In this document: piece by piece, positions 1 through 7,610 of the stretch
Layout: every line of letters starts with the position of its first letter
How positions within the stretch are numbered: the stretch's first letter is position 1
From: Oscillospiraceae bacterium
Lineage (GTDB): Bacteria > Bacillota > Clostridia > Oscillospirales > CAG-272
Direction: 5' to 3'
Length of the DNA: 37,852 bases
NCBI GenBank assembly: GCA_015064025.1
Contig: SVSZ01000008.1
Span: 1 to 37,852, forward strand
Position numbers and translations under genes: made by a program
The notes under the pieces: model-generated
The model's input: only the letters and a program-made list of their open reading frames with translations
What the model was told of the DNA's origin: nothing
Database searches by the model: none

Positions 1-160
1 TACGGATACAGCTCAGCTCCACCGCCTCGGCAATGCGCTTGATCTGCATGGGTGTCATACGAGCCGCTTCCTCAACCGCCTCGTTTGCCTTGGTGATCGC
101 GGTGATAATTTTGCTGATGTCGAAATTTACTTCCGAGCTGTTTCTCTTAATGACTTTCAT
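1..160 (-). CDS. nrdD: Anaerobic ribonucleoside-triphosphate reductase, N-terminal ATP-cone (partial)
   Basis: This is the first 53 codons of a gene that runs off the left edge; it is not in the ORF track. Translating leftward from the ATG at 160 gives MKVIKRNSSEVNFDISKI, then ITAITKANEAVEEAARM, which is the start of an ATP-cone domain, the allosteric dATP/ATP-binding module of ribonucleotide reductases. NrdD reduces ribonucleoside triphosphates to deoxyribonucleotides with a glycyl radical under anaerobic conditions. The start is fixed by a GGAGGAAG ribosome binding site directly upstream. The tandem NrdR-like boxes in its promoter support a ribonucleotide reductase identity. The catalytic domain is outside the window, so another ATP-cone reductase (NrdA or NrdJ type) cannot be excluded. 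Confidence 0.75.
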   Translation of the reverse strand, partial: MKVIKRNSSEVNFDISKIITAITKANEAVEEAARMTPMQIKRIAEAVELSCIR

Positions 161-253
161 TTCTTCCTCCTTTTATGAATACTGTACAAATATGATCGTC
201 GAATTTCATCGTTTTTTACAATGAAATCGTAGTTCTGGAAAATGCGCACCTTT

Positions 254-281
254 ATTATACCATATTTTGTGTTTTTGTCAA
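254..281 (-). promoter_or_regulatory. Sigma-A promoter of nrdD
   Basis: Read on the minus strand there is a perfect -35 TTGACA (276-281) and a perfect -10 TATAAT (254-259) separated by 16 bp. It points toward the ATP-cone gene starting at 160. The implied untranslated leader is roughly 85 bases. Confidence 0.8.
257..272 (-). promoter_or_regulatory. NrdR-like box, promoter-proximal
   Basis: ATACCATATTTTGTGT (plus-strand reading) matches 13 of 16 positions of the NrdR box consensus acaCwAtATaTwGtgt as I recall it. It lies in the spacer and -10 element of the nrdD promoter, where binding would block RNA polymerase. NrdR is the ATP-cone repressor of ribonucleotide reductase genes. Confidence 0.65.
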
Positions 282-288
282 TAGCAAA

Positions 289-304
289 TCACAATATTTT
301 GTGT
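289..304 (-). promoter_or_regulatory. NrdR-like box, distal
   Basis: TCACAATATTTTGTGT (plus-strand reading) matches 14 of 16 consensus positions. It lies just upstream of the -35 element. Its start is exactly 32 bp from that of the proximal box, about three helical turns, which is the usual spacing of paired NrdR sites. Confidence 0.7.
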
Positions 305-327
305 TCTGAGGCGAAATATTTTTCAAT

Positions 328-378
328 TTAAAAGAGGAGAAACAGCGCATAACGGACGCCGTTTCTCCTCTTTTTTCG
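328..378 (-). terminator. Terminator at the end of the aro-met operon
   Basis: A long inverted repeat, AAAGAGGAGAAAC paired with GTTTCTCCTCTTT, lies 17 bases beyond the metA stop codon. It is flanked by A/T runs on both sides, so it could work in either direction. In context it separates metA from the nrdD promoter. Confidence 0.85.
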
Positions 379-394
379 TTTTTTCCTTACAGTA

Positions 395-1324
395 TCAAGC
401 ATTTTCCGCTTTGATCTTTTTCAGGTCAAAGGGTGTTGTCTGATAGACGAAATAATTGAGCCAGTTGGAATACAAAAGATTCGCGCTTGATCGCCACGAG
501 GAAACGGGCGCCTTTTCGGGATCGTCCCCCGGGAAGTAGTTTTTCGGAATCTCAATGGGCTTTCCCGCCGTCACATCCCTGATGTATTCCTTATTCAAGG
601 TCCCCGCATCGTACTCGGGATGCCCCGTGATGAAGATCTGTCTTCCCTTCTTCGTCGAGACGGCAAACACCCCCGCCTCGGGAGAGGATGCAAGGATCTT
701 GAGCTCCTCAACAGCCTCAATCTCCGCGCGATCCACCGTGGTGTGCCTTGAATGCGGCACCATGAAAACGTCGTCAAAGCCACGGAATAAAATAGAACGC
801 TTATAGTCTGCCACGTGCGGAAAAACACCGAAAAGCTTCTTTTCAAGCGGTCTTTTCTTCACACCGAAGTGGTAATAAAGCCCCGCCTGTGCGCCCCAGC
901 ATATATGGAAGGTGCTGTGAACGTGGGAAAGGCTCCATTCCATGATCTCGCATAACTCATCCCAGTATTCGACTTCCTCGAACTCCATCTGCTCGACAGG
1001 AGCGCCCGTGATGATCATACCGTCGTAATTGTTATCCCGGATCTGATCAAAGGTCTTGTAAAACGCGAGAAGATGCTCCTCGGAGGTGTTTTTTGAACGG
1101 TGCGAGCGGGTGTGCATCAGCGTCAGCTCCACCTGAAGCGGTGTATTTCCCAAGAGTCTTGAAAGCTGTGTTTCTGTATCGATCTTTGTGGGCATCAGAT
1201 TCAGAAGAAGAATCTGCAAAGGGCGTATATCCTGTGTGACCGCCCGCTCGTCGGTCATGACAAAGATGTTTTCCTCTGTCAGCGTTTTGGTTGCGGGCAA
1301 TTCGTTTGGGATTTTAATCGGCAT
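395..1324 (-). CDS. metA: Homoserine O-acetyltransferase (MetA family)
   Basis: The 309-residue protein has the full length and motifs of the MetA family, which activates homoserine by acylation in the first committed step of methionine synthesis. The catalytic Cys142 sits in [15 protein letters not shown], and the other triad residues are in ITGHPEYD. Residue 111, in [10 protein letters not shown], is glutamate. In this family Glu111 is associated with acetyl-CoA use and Gly111 with succinyl-CoA, so the enzyme is predicted to make O-acetyl-homoserine despite the family name 'succinyltransferase'. This fits the upstream metY, which uses the acetyl ester. It lies 68 bases after metY and is probably the last gene of the large leftward operon. 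The ATG at 1324 has purine-rich GAGGAG and AAAGG stretches upstream. The acyl preference is inferred from this one residue and the gene context. Confidence 0.92.
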   Translation of the reverse strand: MPIKIPNELPATKTLTEENIFVMTDERAVTQDIRPLQILLLNLMPTKIDTETQLSRLLGNTPLQVELTLMHTRSHRSKNTSEEHLLAFYKTFDQIRDNNYDGMIITGAPVEQMEFEEVEYWDELCEIMEWSLSHVHSTFHICWGAQAGLYYHFGVKKRPLEKKLFGVFPHVADYKRSILFRGFDDVFMVPHSRHTTVDRAEIEAVEELKILASSPEAGVFAVSTKKGRQIFITGHPEYDAGTLNKEYIRDVTAGKPIEIPKNYFPGDDPEKAPVSSWRSSANLLYSNWLNYFVYQTTPFDLKKIKAENA

Positions 1325-1392
1325 ATCCTTTTACTTACTCCTCTATACTTACTTTATTCTTCGGCAGGAGCAACAGCCCCCTGCCCTTCGGA

Positions 1393-2676
1393 TCAAACCT
1401 GCTCCAATGCCTGCGCAAGATCCGCAATAAGGTCCTCAGCGTTTTCAATTCCGCAGGAATAGCGGACAAGATCCCCCGATACGCCTGCCGCCAGCAGCTC
1501 CTCGTCGTTCATCTGACGGTGTGTGGCACTTGCGGGATGCAGACAGCACGTGCGTGCGTCGGCAACGTGTGTTTCGATCGCGGCAATCTTCAGATGCTTC
1601 ATAAACTTCTCCGCAGCTGCCCTTCCGCCCTTGACACCGAAGCTGACAACGCCGCAGGTACCGTTGGGCATATACTTTTTGGCAAGCTCGTAGTACTTGT
1701 CTCCTTCAAGATCCGCGTAGGTGACCCAGGAGACCTTCTCATGCGACTTGAGGAACTTCGCTACCGCCAGTGCATTGGCACAGTGACGCTCCATACGGAC
1801 ATGAAGACTTTCAAGTCCGAGATTGAGAAGGAACGCACTCTGCGGTGCGGGAGTAGAGCCGAAGTCACGCATAAGCTGTGCAGTCGCCTTGGTAATAAAG
1901 GCACCGCCCATTCCGAACTTCTCGGCATACACGATCCCGTGATAGCTGTCGTCGGGCGTGCAGAGTCCGGGGAATTTTTCCTTGTTTGCCATCCAGTCAA
2001 ACTTACCCGAGTCAACGATACAGCCGCCTACGGCACCGCCGTGACCGTCCATGTACTTCGTGGTAGAGTGCGTAACAATGTCCGCGCCCCACTCAAAGGG
2101 ACGGCAGTTGACAGGGGTTGCGAAGGTGTTGTCAATAATCAGAGGTACTCCGTGCGCATGTGCCGCTTTTGCAAACTTCTCGATGTCGAGCACGGTAAGC
2201 GCGGGATTCGCGATCGTCTCACCGAACACCGCCTTGGTATTGGGCTTGAACGCCGCCATCAGCTCCTCCTCCGTACAATCGGGAGACAGGAAGGTGAATT
2301 CCACGCCCATCTTTTTCATCGTCACGGCAAACAGATTAAAGGTGCCACCGTAAATGGTGGAGGAGGAGATGACGTGGTCTCCGCAGGTTGCGATGTTGAA
2401 GATGGCATAGAAATTTGCAGCCTGACCCGAGGAGGTCAGCATAGCGGCGCTTCCGCCCTCCATCTCACAGATCTTTGCGGCGACCGTGTCGCAGGTGGGA
2501 TTCTGCAAGCGGGAGTAGAAGTAGCCCGACGCCTCAAGGTCGAACAGCTTCGCCATATCCTCACTGCTGTCGTAGTGGAAGGTCGTGCTCTGGATGATCG
2601 GAACCTGGCGGGGCTCGCCGTTTCCGGGCGTATAGCCGCCCTGTACGCATTTCGTTTCAATCTTGTAGTTGCTCAT
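1393..2676 (-). CDS. metY: O-acetylhomoserine sulfhydrylase (aminocarboxypropyltransferase)
   Basis: A 427-residue Cys/Met-metabolism PLP enzyme of the MetY type. It converts O-acetylhomoserine and sulfide (or methanethiol) to homocysteine (or methionine). The N-terminal YSRLQNPTCDTVAAKICEME is characteristic. The PLP-binding aspartate is in LIIDNTFATP and the Schiff-base Lys207 is in THSTTKYMDGHG. At about 430 residues it is longer than cystathionine gamma-synthases or beta-lyases (about 380-390), which favours MetY. An AAAAGGAG site precedes the ATG. It follows aroF by 32 bases, too little for an independent promoter, so it is probably co-transcribed with the aromatic genes and supplies metA's partner step. 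Confidence 0.93.
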   Translation of the reverse strand: MSNYKIETKCVQGGYTPGNGEPRQVPIIQSTTFHYDSSEDMAKLFDLEASGYFYSRLQNPTCDTVAAKICEMEGGSAAMLTSSGQAANFYAIFNIATCGDHVISSSTIYGGTFNLFAVTMKKMGVEFTFLSPDCTEEELMAAFKPNTKAVFGETIANPALTVLDIEKFAKAAHAHGVPLIIDNTFATPVNCRPFEWGADIVTHSTTKYMDGHGGAVGGCIVDSGKFDWMANKEKFPGLCTPDDSYHGIVYAEKFGMGGAFITKATAQLMRDFGSTPAPQSAFLLNLGLESLHVRMERHCANALAVAKFLKSHEKVSWVTYADLEGDKYYELAKKYMPNGTCGVVSFGVKGGRAAAEKFMKHLKIAAIETHVADARTCCLHPASATHRQMNDEELLAAGVSGDLVRYSCGIENAEDLIADLAQALEQV

Positions 2677-2708
2677 ATTTGTACTCCTTTAAAAGCTTCA
2701 ATTATTCA

Positions 2709-3740
2709 TTAGAGAACGTCTGCGATATCGTAAATGAGGCGCTCGGTCTTTTCCCATCCGAGGCAGGGATCGGTGATAGACTTTCCGTACACTTCATCGG
2801 CACCGATCTTCTGTGCGCCGTCCTCGATGTAGCTCTCAATCATAAGTCCCTTGACAAGGCGCTTGACGTCGTCGGAGTGACGGCATGCGTGGAGCACCTC
2901 CTTGGCGATACGCACCTGCTCCAGACACTGCTTGCCCGAGTTTGCATGGTTGGTATCCACGATCACGGCAGGATTTTTGAGTCCGCACTTGTCATATGCC
3001 TCGCAAAGATGCATCAGATCCTCGTAGTGATAGTTGGGAGCACTTCTTCCCTTTGTATCCACGTATCCGCGAAGGATCGCATGCGCGTGGGGGTTTCCCT
3101 CACTCTTGACCTCCCAGCCGCGGTAGAGGAACATATGAGAGTGCTGTGCCGCAGTGATGGAGTTCATCATAACGGTGAGATCTCCGCAGGTGGGATTCTT
3201 CATCCCCACGGGAATATCCAAGCCACTTGCAGTCAGTCTGTGCTGCTGGTTCTCCACAGAGCGCGCACCAACGGCAACGTATGCCAGAAGGTCCGAAAGA
3301 TAACGGTGGTTCTCGGGGTACAGCATCTCGTCCGCACATCCAAAGCCTGTTTCCTCAAGCGCGCGGAGGTGCAAACGGCGGATCGAAATGATACCGCCCA
3401 AAAGATCGGGCTCTGCGTTGGGGTCGGGCTGATGGAGCATTCCCTTGTAGCCATCCCCCGTCGTGCGGGGCTTGTTGGTGTAGATGCGGGGCACGATCAA
3501 AATCTTGTCTGCGACCTTATCCTGTACGGTGCGAAGTCTGTGAATATAATCAAGGACAGATTCCTCATGGTCAGCGGAGCAAGGACCGATGACGAGGATA
3601 AATTTGTCGCTCTTGCCTTCAAAAACAGCCTTGAGGTCTGCAACACAAGCATCGCGTCTTGCGCGCAGCTTATCGGACACGGGGTACTGCTCCTTGATCT
3701 CCTGAGGGATCGGGAGCTTACGGTAGAAATTCATATTCAT
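2709..3740 (-). CDS. aroF: 3-deoxy-7-phosphoheptulonate (DAHP) synthase, class I
   Basis: This enzyme condenses phosphoenolpyruvate with erythrose-4-phosphate, the entry step of the shikimate pathway. The 343-residue protein is a class I AroF/G/H-type enzyme. It has LVIGPCSADHEES near residue 50, the KPRTTGDGYKGMLHQPDP substrate loop, VGMKNPTCGD, and the metal/PEP-site motif VDTNHANSGK. There is no fused chorismate mutase or ACT domain, so any feedback control would act through the class I N-terminal region; which amino acid inhibits it cannot be told from sequence. The ATG at 3740 follows an AAGGAAG site; a second in-frame ATG two codons later is possible. The gene lies 46 bases after tyrA and 32 before metY. 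Confidence 0.95.
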   Translation of the reverse strand: MNMNFYRKLPIPQEIKEQYPVSDKLRARRDACVADLKAVFEGKSDKFILVIGPCSADHEESVLDYIHRLRTVQDKVADKILIVPRIYTNKPRTTGDGYKGMLHQPDPNAEPDLLGGIISIRRLHLRALEETGFGCADEMLYPENHRYLSDLLAYVAVGARSVENQQHRLTASGLDIPVGMKNPTCGDLTVMMNSITAAQHSHMFLYRGWEVKSEGNPHAHAILRGYVDTKGRSAPNYHYEDLMHLCEAYDKCGLKNPAVIVDTNHANSGKQCLEQVRIAKEVLHACRHSDDVKRLVKGLMIESYIEDGAQKIGADEVYGKSITDPCLGWEKTERLIYDIADVL

Positions 3741-3786
3741 GATATTGGCTTCCTTTCTTTGGGAAAATATAAAGCGAACGAAAGAA

Positions 3787-4653
3787 TCATGTCTTCGGCT
3801 TATCGAAGAGCGTTCTGCGTACGGTAGCTCGACGCATCACGGCACGCATACCGTCGGAGTCTCCCGTACGGAGCAGTTCGCGGAAATCCGCGAACTCCTT
3901 TGCAAACGCATCCATTTGTGAAAGCAAGGCATCCTTGTTGAGCAAAAACAGCTCTGCCCACATCACATCGTTGATCTTGGCAATACGTGTCAGGTCTCTG
4001 AAGGAGTCACCGGTGTACTGCTCCATCATGGGAGCTTCGTTACAGGTCATCAGTGTAACGGCGATGCAATGCGTCAGCTGAGACAGGAAGGCGATCATTT
4101 CGTCGTGCTCCTCGGGTGTCAGCTCTGAAATGCGGGCAAAGCCCAGCGCCTCTCCGAGCGCACGGCAGAACGCCACCGCCTCGGGAGTGTTTTTCTCGGT
4201 TGGGGTAATGATGAAGTTGGCACCGAGAAAGACGCGGTCGTCACTGTATTCCACACCGCTGCTTTCGCGTCCCGCCATCGGGTGCGCGGCAATGAATTCC
4301 ACGCCATCGGGAAGCATAGCCTGTACCTCGCCAACGATCTGTCCTTTGACACCCGTCACGTCGGTGAGCAGAGTTCCCTTCCGCAAGAGATGCCCATGCT
4401 CGCGGATCCAGTCGACAAAGATGTGTGGATAGAGCGCGAAGACGATCAGATCTGCGTCCTGTATAAGCTCCCCGGATATTTCCGTAGATCCGGATTCAAT
4501 GATACCGAGCTCCAGCGCGTAATCGATATCCTTTTGTTCTTTGGTAATACAACGGACACGGTATCCTTTTTTGGAAAGCGCCTTGGCATAGCTTCCGCCG
4601 ATGACGCCAAGTCCGATGATCAGAATGCTTGTGTCCTTGGAAAAAGTGTTCAT
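3787..4653 (-). CDS. tyrA: Prephenate dehydrogenase
   Basis: A 288-residue NAD(P)-dependent dehydrogenase that oxidatively decarboxylates prephenate to 4-hydroxyphenylpyruvate on the tyrosine branch. The Rossmann dinucleotide motif GLGVIGGS is at residues 14-21. The catalytic histidine is H124 in IAAHPMAGRESSG, and SQLTHCIAVTL marks the helical dimerization domain. It is a stand-alone enzyme without a chorismate mutase or C-terminal ACT domain, unlike its co-operonic PheA. An AAAGGAACCC ribosome site precedes the ATG. It sits 27 bases after aroA. Arogenate specificity is an alternative that sequence alone does not settle. Confidence 0.93.
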   Translation of the reverse strand: MNTFSKDTSILIIGLGVIGGSYAKALSKKGYRVRCITKEQKDIDYALELGIIESGSTEISGELIQDADLIVFALYPHIFVDWIREHGHLLRKGTLLTDVTGVKGQIVGEVQAMLPDGVEFIAAHPMAGRESSGVEYSDDRVFLGANFIITPTEKNTPEAVAFCRALGEALGFARISELTPEEHDEMIAFLSQLTHCIAVTLMTCNEAPMMEQYTGDSFRDLTRIAKINDVMWAELFLLNKDALLSQMDAFAKEFADFRELLRTGDSDGMRAVMRRATVRRTLFDKPKT

Positions 4654-4680
4654 GGTTTTGGGTTCCTTTTGGGTTTTGCG

Positions 4681-5886
4681 TTAGATTTTCTCCACCCTCA
4701 CACCGAGAGCAGAGATCTTGTCAAAGAAATCGGGAAAACTCTTGGCGACCGCCTCGGCGCCCTCGATCTCCCCACCGAATACGGAAAGAAGGACGGAAAG
4801 CGACATGACGATGCGATGATCGTTATGACCGCAAATGGGCTCCTTCGGCGCGTAAAGCTCGCTCTTTTCAACCTCCACGGCGTTGTCGTACACCCTAACG
4901 GTCGCACCGAGCTTGGAAAGCTCCTCCGCCATCACAGCGGCGCGGTCGCTCTCCTTGATCTTCAACCTCGCAGTGTCCTCAAAGCGCGCGCCGTGCATTG
5001 CCGCCGCAACAGAGAACAGAATGGGGGCGAGATCGGGACAGTTCTCAAGAGAAATACAGGCATATCCCTTTGCAAGGCGTGCAAAGCAATCGCGATAGAC
5101 ACGGTCGCCCTGCCCCGATGCGGGGTCAAGTCCTTCGACCCTTACGTTACCGCCAAAAAGATTGAATGCTTCTAAAAACGCGGCGTTCGAATAATCCCCC
5201 TCCACTGTCGCGTCTCTTGCCGTCATTGCGGCAGAGCCGTTGATGCGGAGCGTTGTCTGATCCAGCCACACAACGTCGGCACCAAAGCTGCGAAGCGCCG
5301 ACACGGTCAGATCGATATAGGAGCGGCTTTCCACGGGAGGGAGGATGCAGAGCCTGCTCTCACCCTCTGTCTGTGAAAGGGCAAACAGCATCCCGCTGAT
5401 AAACTGACTGCTGATATTTCCCGGCAACGAATACACCCCGCTTTGCAAGGGTCCCCTTACGGTGATTCCCTGCTCTCCAGCGGCATAATACAAGCCGTGC
5501 TCACGGCAAAGAGCTTCATAAACTCTCATCGGTCGCCGCATCAGCGACGGCGCACCCGTGAGTGTGCATTTATGAGAGGAAAGGAGTGCGATGGGGAGGA
5601 AAAAGCGAATGGTGCTCCCACTCTCACGGCAGGCAAGCGTCGCGCTCGGGAAGTCCTTTACAAGGCCTCCCGTCACCGTGACGGTATCCCCTGCCCGCTC
5701 GCATCCGATTCCAAGGGCAGAGAGACAATCGAGCGTCGCCAGCACGTCCTCGCAAAGTGAGACGCCCAAGAGAACGCTTTTTCCTTTTGCCAATGCCGCA
5801 GAGATCAGAAGCCTGTGCGCCATGCTCTTGGAGGGCGGCGCCGTGACGCACCCTTCGGCGCGCGAGGGAGTGATGCGGATCCTCAT
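4681..5886 (-). CDS. aroA: 3-phosphoshikimate 1-carboxyvinyltransferase (EPSP synthase)
   Basis: EPSP synthase transfers the enolpyruvyl group of PEP to shikimate-3-phosphate, the sixth step of the pathway. The 401-residue protein has the N-terminal PPSKSMAHRLLI motif with Lys20, the CRESGSTIRFFLPI loop, ALSQTEGESRL, and HNDHRIVMSL near the C-terminus, in the order expected for the two-domain fold. It is slightly shorter than the usual 420-430 residues, with no motif missing. Its start overlaps the aroQ stop by four bases (ATGA), indicating translational coupling. Confidence 0.95.
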   Translation of the reverse strand: MRIRITPSRAEGCVTAPPSKSMAHRLLISAALAKGKSVLLGVSLCEDVLATLDCLSALGIGCERAGDTVTVTGGLVKDFPSATLACRESGSTIRFFLPIALLSSHKCTLTGAPSLMRRPMRVYEALCREHGLYYAAGEQGITVRGPLQSGVYSLPGNISSQFISGMLFALSQTEGESRLCILPPVESRSYIDLTVSALRSFGADVVWLDQTTLRINGSAAMTARDATVEGDYSNAAFLEAFNLFGGNVRVEGLDPASGQGDRVYRDCFARLAKGYACISLENCPDLAPILFSVAAAMHGARFEDTARLKIKESDRAAVMAEELSKLGATVRVYDNAVEVEKSELYAPKEPICGHNDHRIVMSLSVLLSVFGGEIEGAEAVAKSFPDFFDKISALGVRVEKI

Positions 5887-6326
5887 ACCTTCCCCGCTCC
5901 TCTCTCAAGCAAGAGATCGATCGCTTCAAGATAGCCCTTGACCCCGTGTCCCGTGATCGTTGCGACACAGGCGGTGCGGATATAGCTCACCTGTCGGAAG
6001 TCCTCACGCTCCTCCACCTTGGAAATATGCACCTCCACGGTGGGAAGCATCACAGACTTGACCGCGTCAAGGAGCGCAATACTCGTATGTGTATAGGCGC
6101 CGGGATTGATGACGATCCCATCAGCCCCCTCCTTGTATGCCTCCTGGATCCAGTCCACAAGGTCTCCCTCGTGATTGGACTGACGGCATACCGCCTCGAT
6201 ATTTCTTTCCCTACAGTGGGAAGCGATCATTTCAAGCAGCTGTGCGTAGGTCACAGAACCGTAATGCGCAGGCTCTCGGATCCCCAAAAAATTCAAATTC
6301 GGTCCGTTGAGTATATAAAGCTTCAT
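5883..6326 (-). CDS. aroQ: 3-dehydroquinate dehydratase, type II
   Basis: A 147-residue type II dehydroquinase, converting 3-dehydroquinate to 3-dehydroshikimate. The family signature LNGPNLNFLGIREPAHYG is at residues 4-21, including the catalytic tyrosine. NPGAYTHTS supplies the substrate-binding Asn and His, and VEVHIS the catalytic His-Ser pair. The usual Asn after HIS is Lys here. Type II enzymes normally form dodecamers. Both ends overlap neighbours by the four bases ATGA: aroE-aroK upstream and aroA downstream. Confidence 0.94.
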   Translation of the reverse strand: MKLYILNGPNLNFLGIREPAHYGSVTYAQLLEMIASHCRERNIEAVCRQSNHEGDLVDWIQEAYKEGADGIVINPGAYTHTSIALLDAVKSVMLPTVEVHISKVEEREDFRQVSYIRTACVATITGHGVKGYLEAIDLLLERGAGKV

Positions 6327-7567
6327 GCCTGTTCAAAATCCTTTCCGATCAAGCTTGCAACCTCCTCTACCGTTCCCGCGCCGTCAATACGGCAATCGGA
6401 GGTAGAGACGTATCGGCCATAACGCTCCTCATATCGCTTCCTGATCGCATCCACAGTGGAAGAAAGCGGTCTGTCCTCGGTGGGCAGCAGCATGGAAAGC
6501 GGACGGTCAAGAAAATAAATTCTTCCGTTTCGGCGCAATAGGTCTACGTTTTCGTCCCTCAGGATCGCGCCGCCGCCCGTTGAGAGAACGATTCCGTTTT
6601 TCTGTGAAAGCCGCTCCCGAAGAACGCGTGTTTCAATCTCGCGGAAGCCCTTCTCTCCTACGCGCTCAAAGATCTCGGGGATCGTAATCCCCTCACATTT
6701 TACGATCTCCTCGTCAAGATCGAAAAGCTCTCTTCCAAGCATCGTCGCAAGCGCCCGTCCCACGGTACTCTTTCCTGAGGAAGGCATACCGGTGAGGACG
6801 ACGTTTTCCTTCTGTCTGAGTATTTTTTTATAAACCGCTTCCGTGATCTCCTCGGTATAGGTACGGTCCAGGAAGATCTCGGAGGCTCTCACCGCTTGTG
6901 CAACAAGCATAAAGAGCCCCCCCGATGCGGAAATCCCGCGCCGCTGTGCCTCAAGGATCAATTGCGGACGCAATGGATTGTAGATGGCGTCGATCACGCC
7001 CTCAAGGCGGGGAAACAGAGAAACGTCGGTGACGACCGCTCCCGCATTCGGATACATTCCACATGGGGTCGTGTTGATCAGAATCTCGGTATCGGAATGC
7101 TCTGAGGTCAGCATCTCATAGGAAATGGCACCGTCGCGCGCCGTTCTACTGACGCGAAGCACCTCCCGGGCTCCCATGGCATGCGCAACAGCGACCGCCG
7201 TGCGCGAGGTCCCGCCGGTTCCGAGAACCGCAACCTTTTTTCCGTTTGGCTCCACGCCTGTGCGGCGAATGAGAGCACGCATTCCGAAAAAGTCTGTGTT
7301 ATATCCGTAAAGCACCCCTTCACGGTTGACGATCGTATTCACGGCACCGATGCTTCGAGCCTGCTCACTCATGTAAAACAGGTGCGGTATGACGTCCTCC
7401 TTGTAAGGGATCGTCACGTTGATGCCGCAAAAATCTCTTTCCGTCATAAACGCGTCCAGCTCCTCTCTCGGAACCTCGCGGATAAGATACGGGTGCTCCG
7501 AGAGTGCGTGATGGATCTCTGCCGAAAAGCTATGTCCGAGATGCTCTCCGATACAGCCGAATTCCAT
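6323..7567 (-). CDS. aroE/aroK: Fused shikimate dehydrogenase - shikimate kinase
   Basis: One reading frame of 414 residues encodes two consecutive pathway enzymes. Residues 1-250 are shikimate dehydrogenase: GEHLGHSFSAEIH, catalytic Lys56 in NVTIPYK, Asp92 in GYNTDFFG, the NADP loop LGTGGTSRTA, and INTTPCGMYPN. Residues 255-414 are shikimate kinase: Walker A GMPSSGKST at 260-268, then LFDLDEEI, EKGFREIE, STGGG and the lid-region segment DRPLS. The listed ORF starts 34 codons earlier, but that extension overlaps the end of aroC. The ATG at 7567 has a GGGGGTGA site and matches family N-termini, so it is taken as the start. The product would reduce 3-dehydroshikimate and then phosphorylate the shikimate formed. 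No stop or frameshift lies between the domains. Confidence 0.93.
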   Translation of the reverse strand: MEFGCIGEHLGHSFSAEIHHALSEHPYLIREVPREELDAFMTERDFCGINVTIPYKEDVIPHLFYMSEQARSIGAVNTIVNREGVLYGYNTDFFGMRALIRRTGVEPNGKKVAVLGTGGTSRTAVAVAHAMGAREVLRVSRTARDGAISYEMLTSEHSDTEILINTTPCGMYPNAGAVVTDVSLFPRLEGVIDAIYNPLRPQLILEAQRRGISASGGLFMLVAQAVRASEIFLDRTYTEEITEAVYKKILRQKENVVLTGMPSSGKSTVGRALATMLGRELFDLDEEIVKCEGITIPEIFERVGEKGFREIETRVLRERLSQKNGIVLSTGGGAILRDENVDLLRRNGRIYFLDRPLSMLLPTEDRPLSSTVDAIRKRYEERYGRYVSTSDCRIDGAGTVEEVASLIGKDFEQA

Positions 7568-7610
7568 ATGTATCACCCCCGTAAAAAACAAAAAAGTAAA
7601 AATGAAAAAA

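Noticed and set aside
33-224. 63-codon plus-strand ORF at the left edge
   Set aside because: It is the reverse complement of the ATP-cone gene start and its upstream region, which has a clear ribosome site and promoter on the minus strand.
1519-2712. 397-codon plus-strand ORF antisense to metY
   Set aside because: It mirrors the GC-rich metY gene, has no ribosome site or family resemblance, and metY is certain. The same applies to long antisense ORFs at 2679-3827, 7602-8792, 16249-17637, 23704-24804 and 30990-32243.
5883-6326. Lys in place of the usual Asn after the catalytic HIS of type II dehydroquinase
   Set aside because: The catalytic Tyr, His and Ser positions are intact and the surrounding sequence looks like a normal clostridial variant, so loss of function is not supported.
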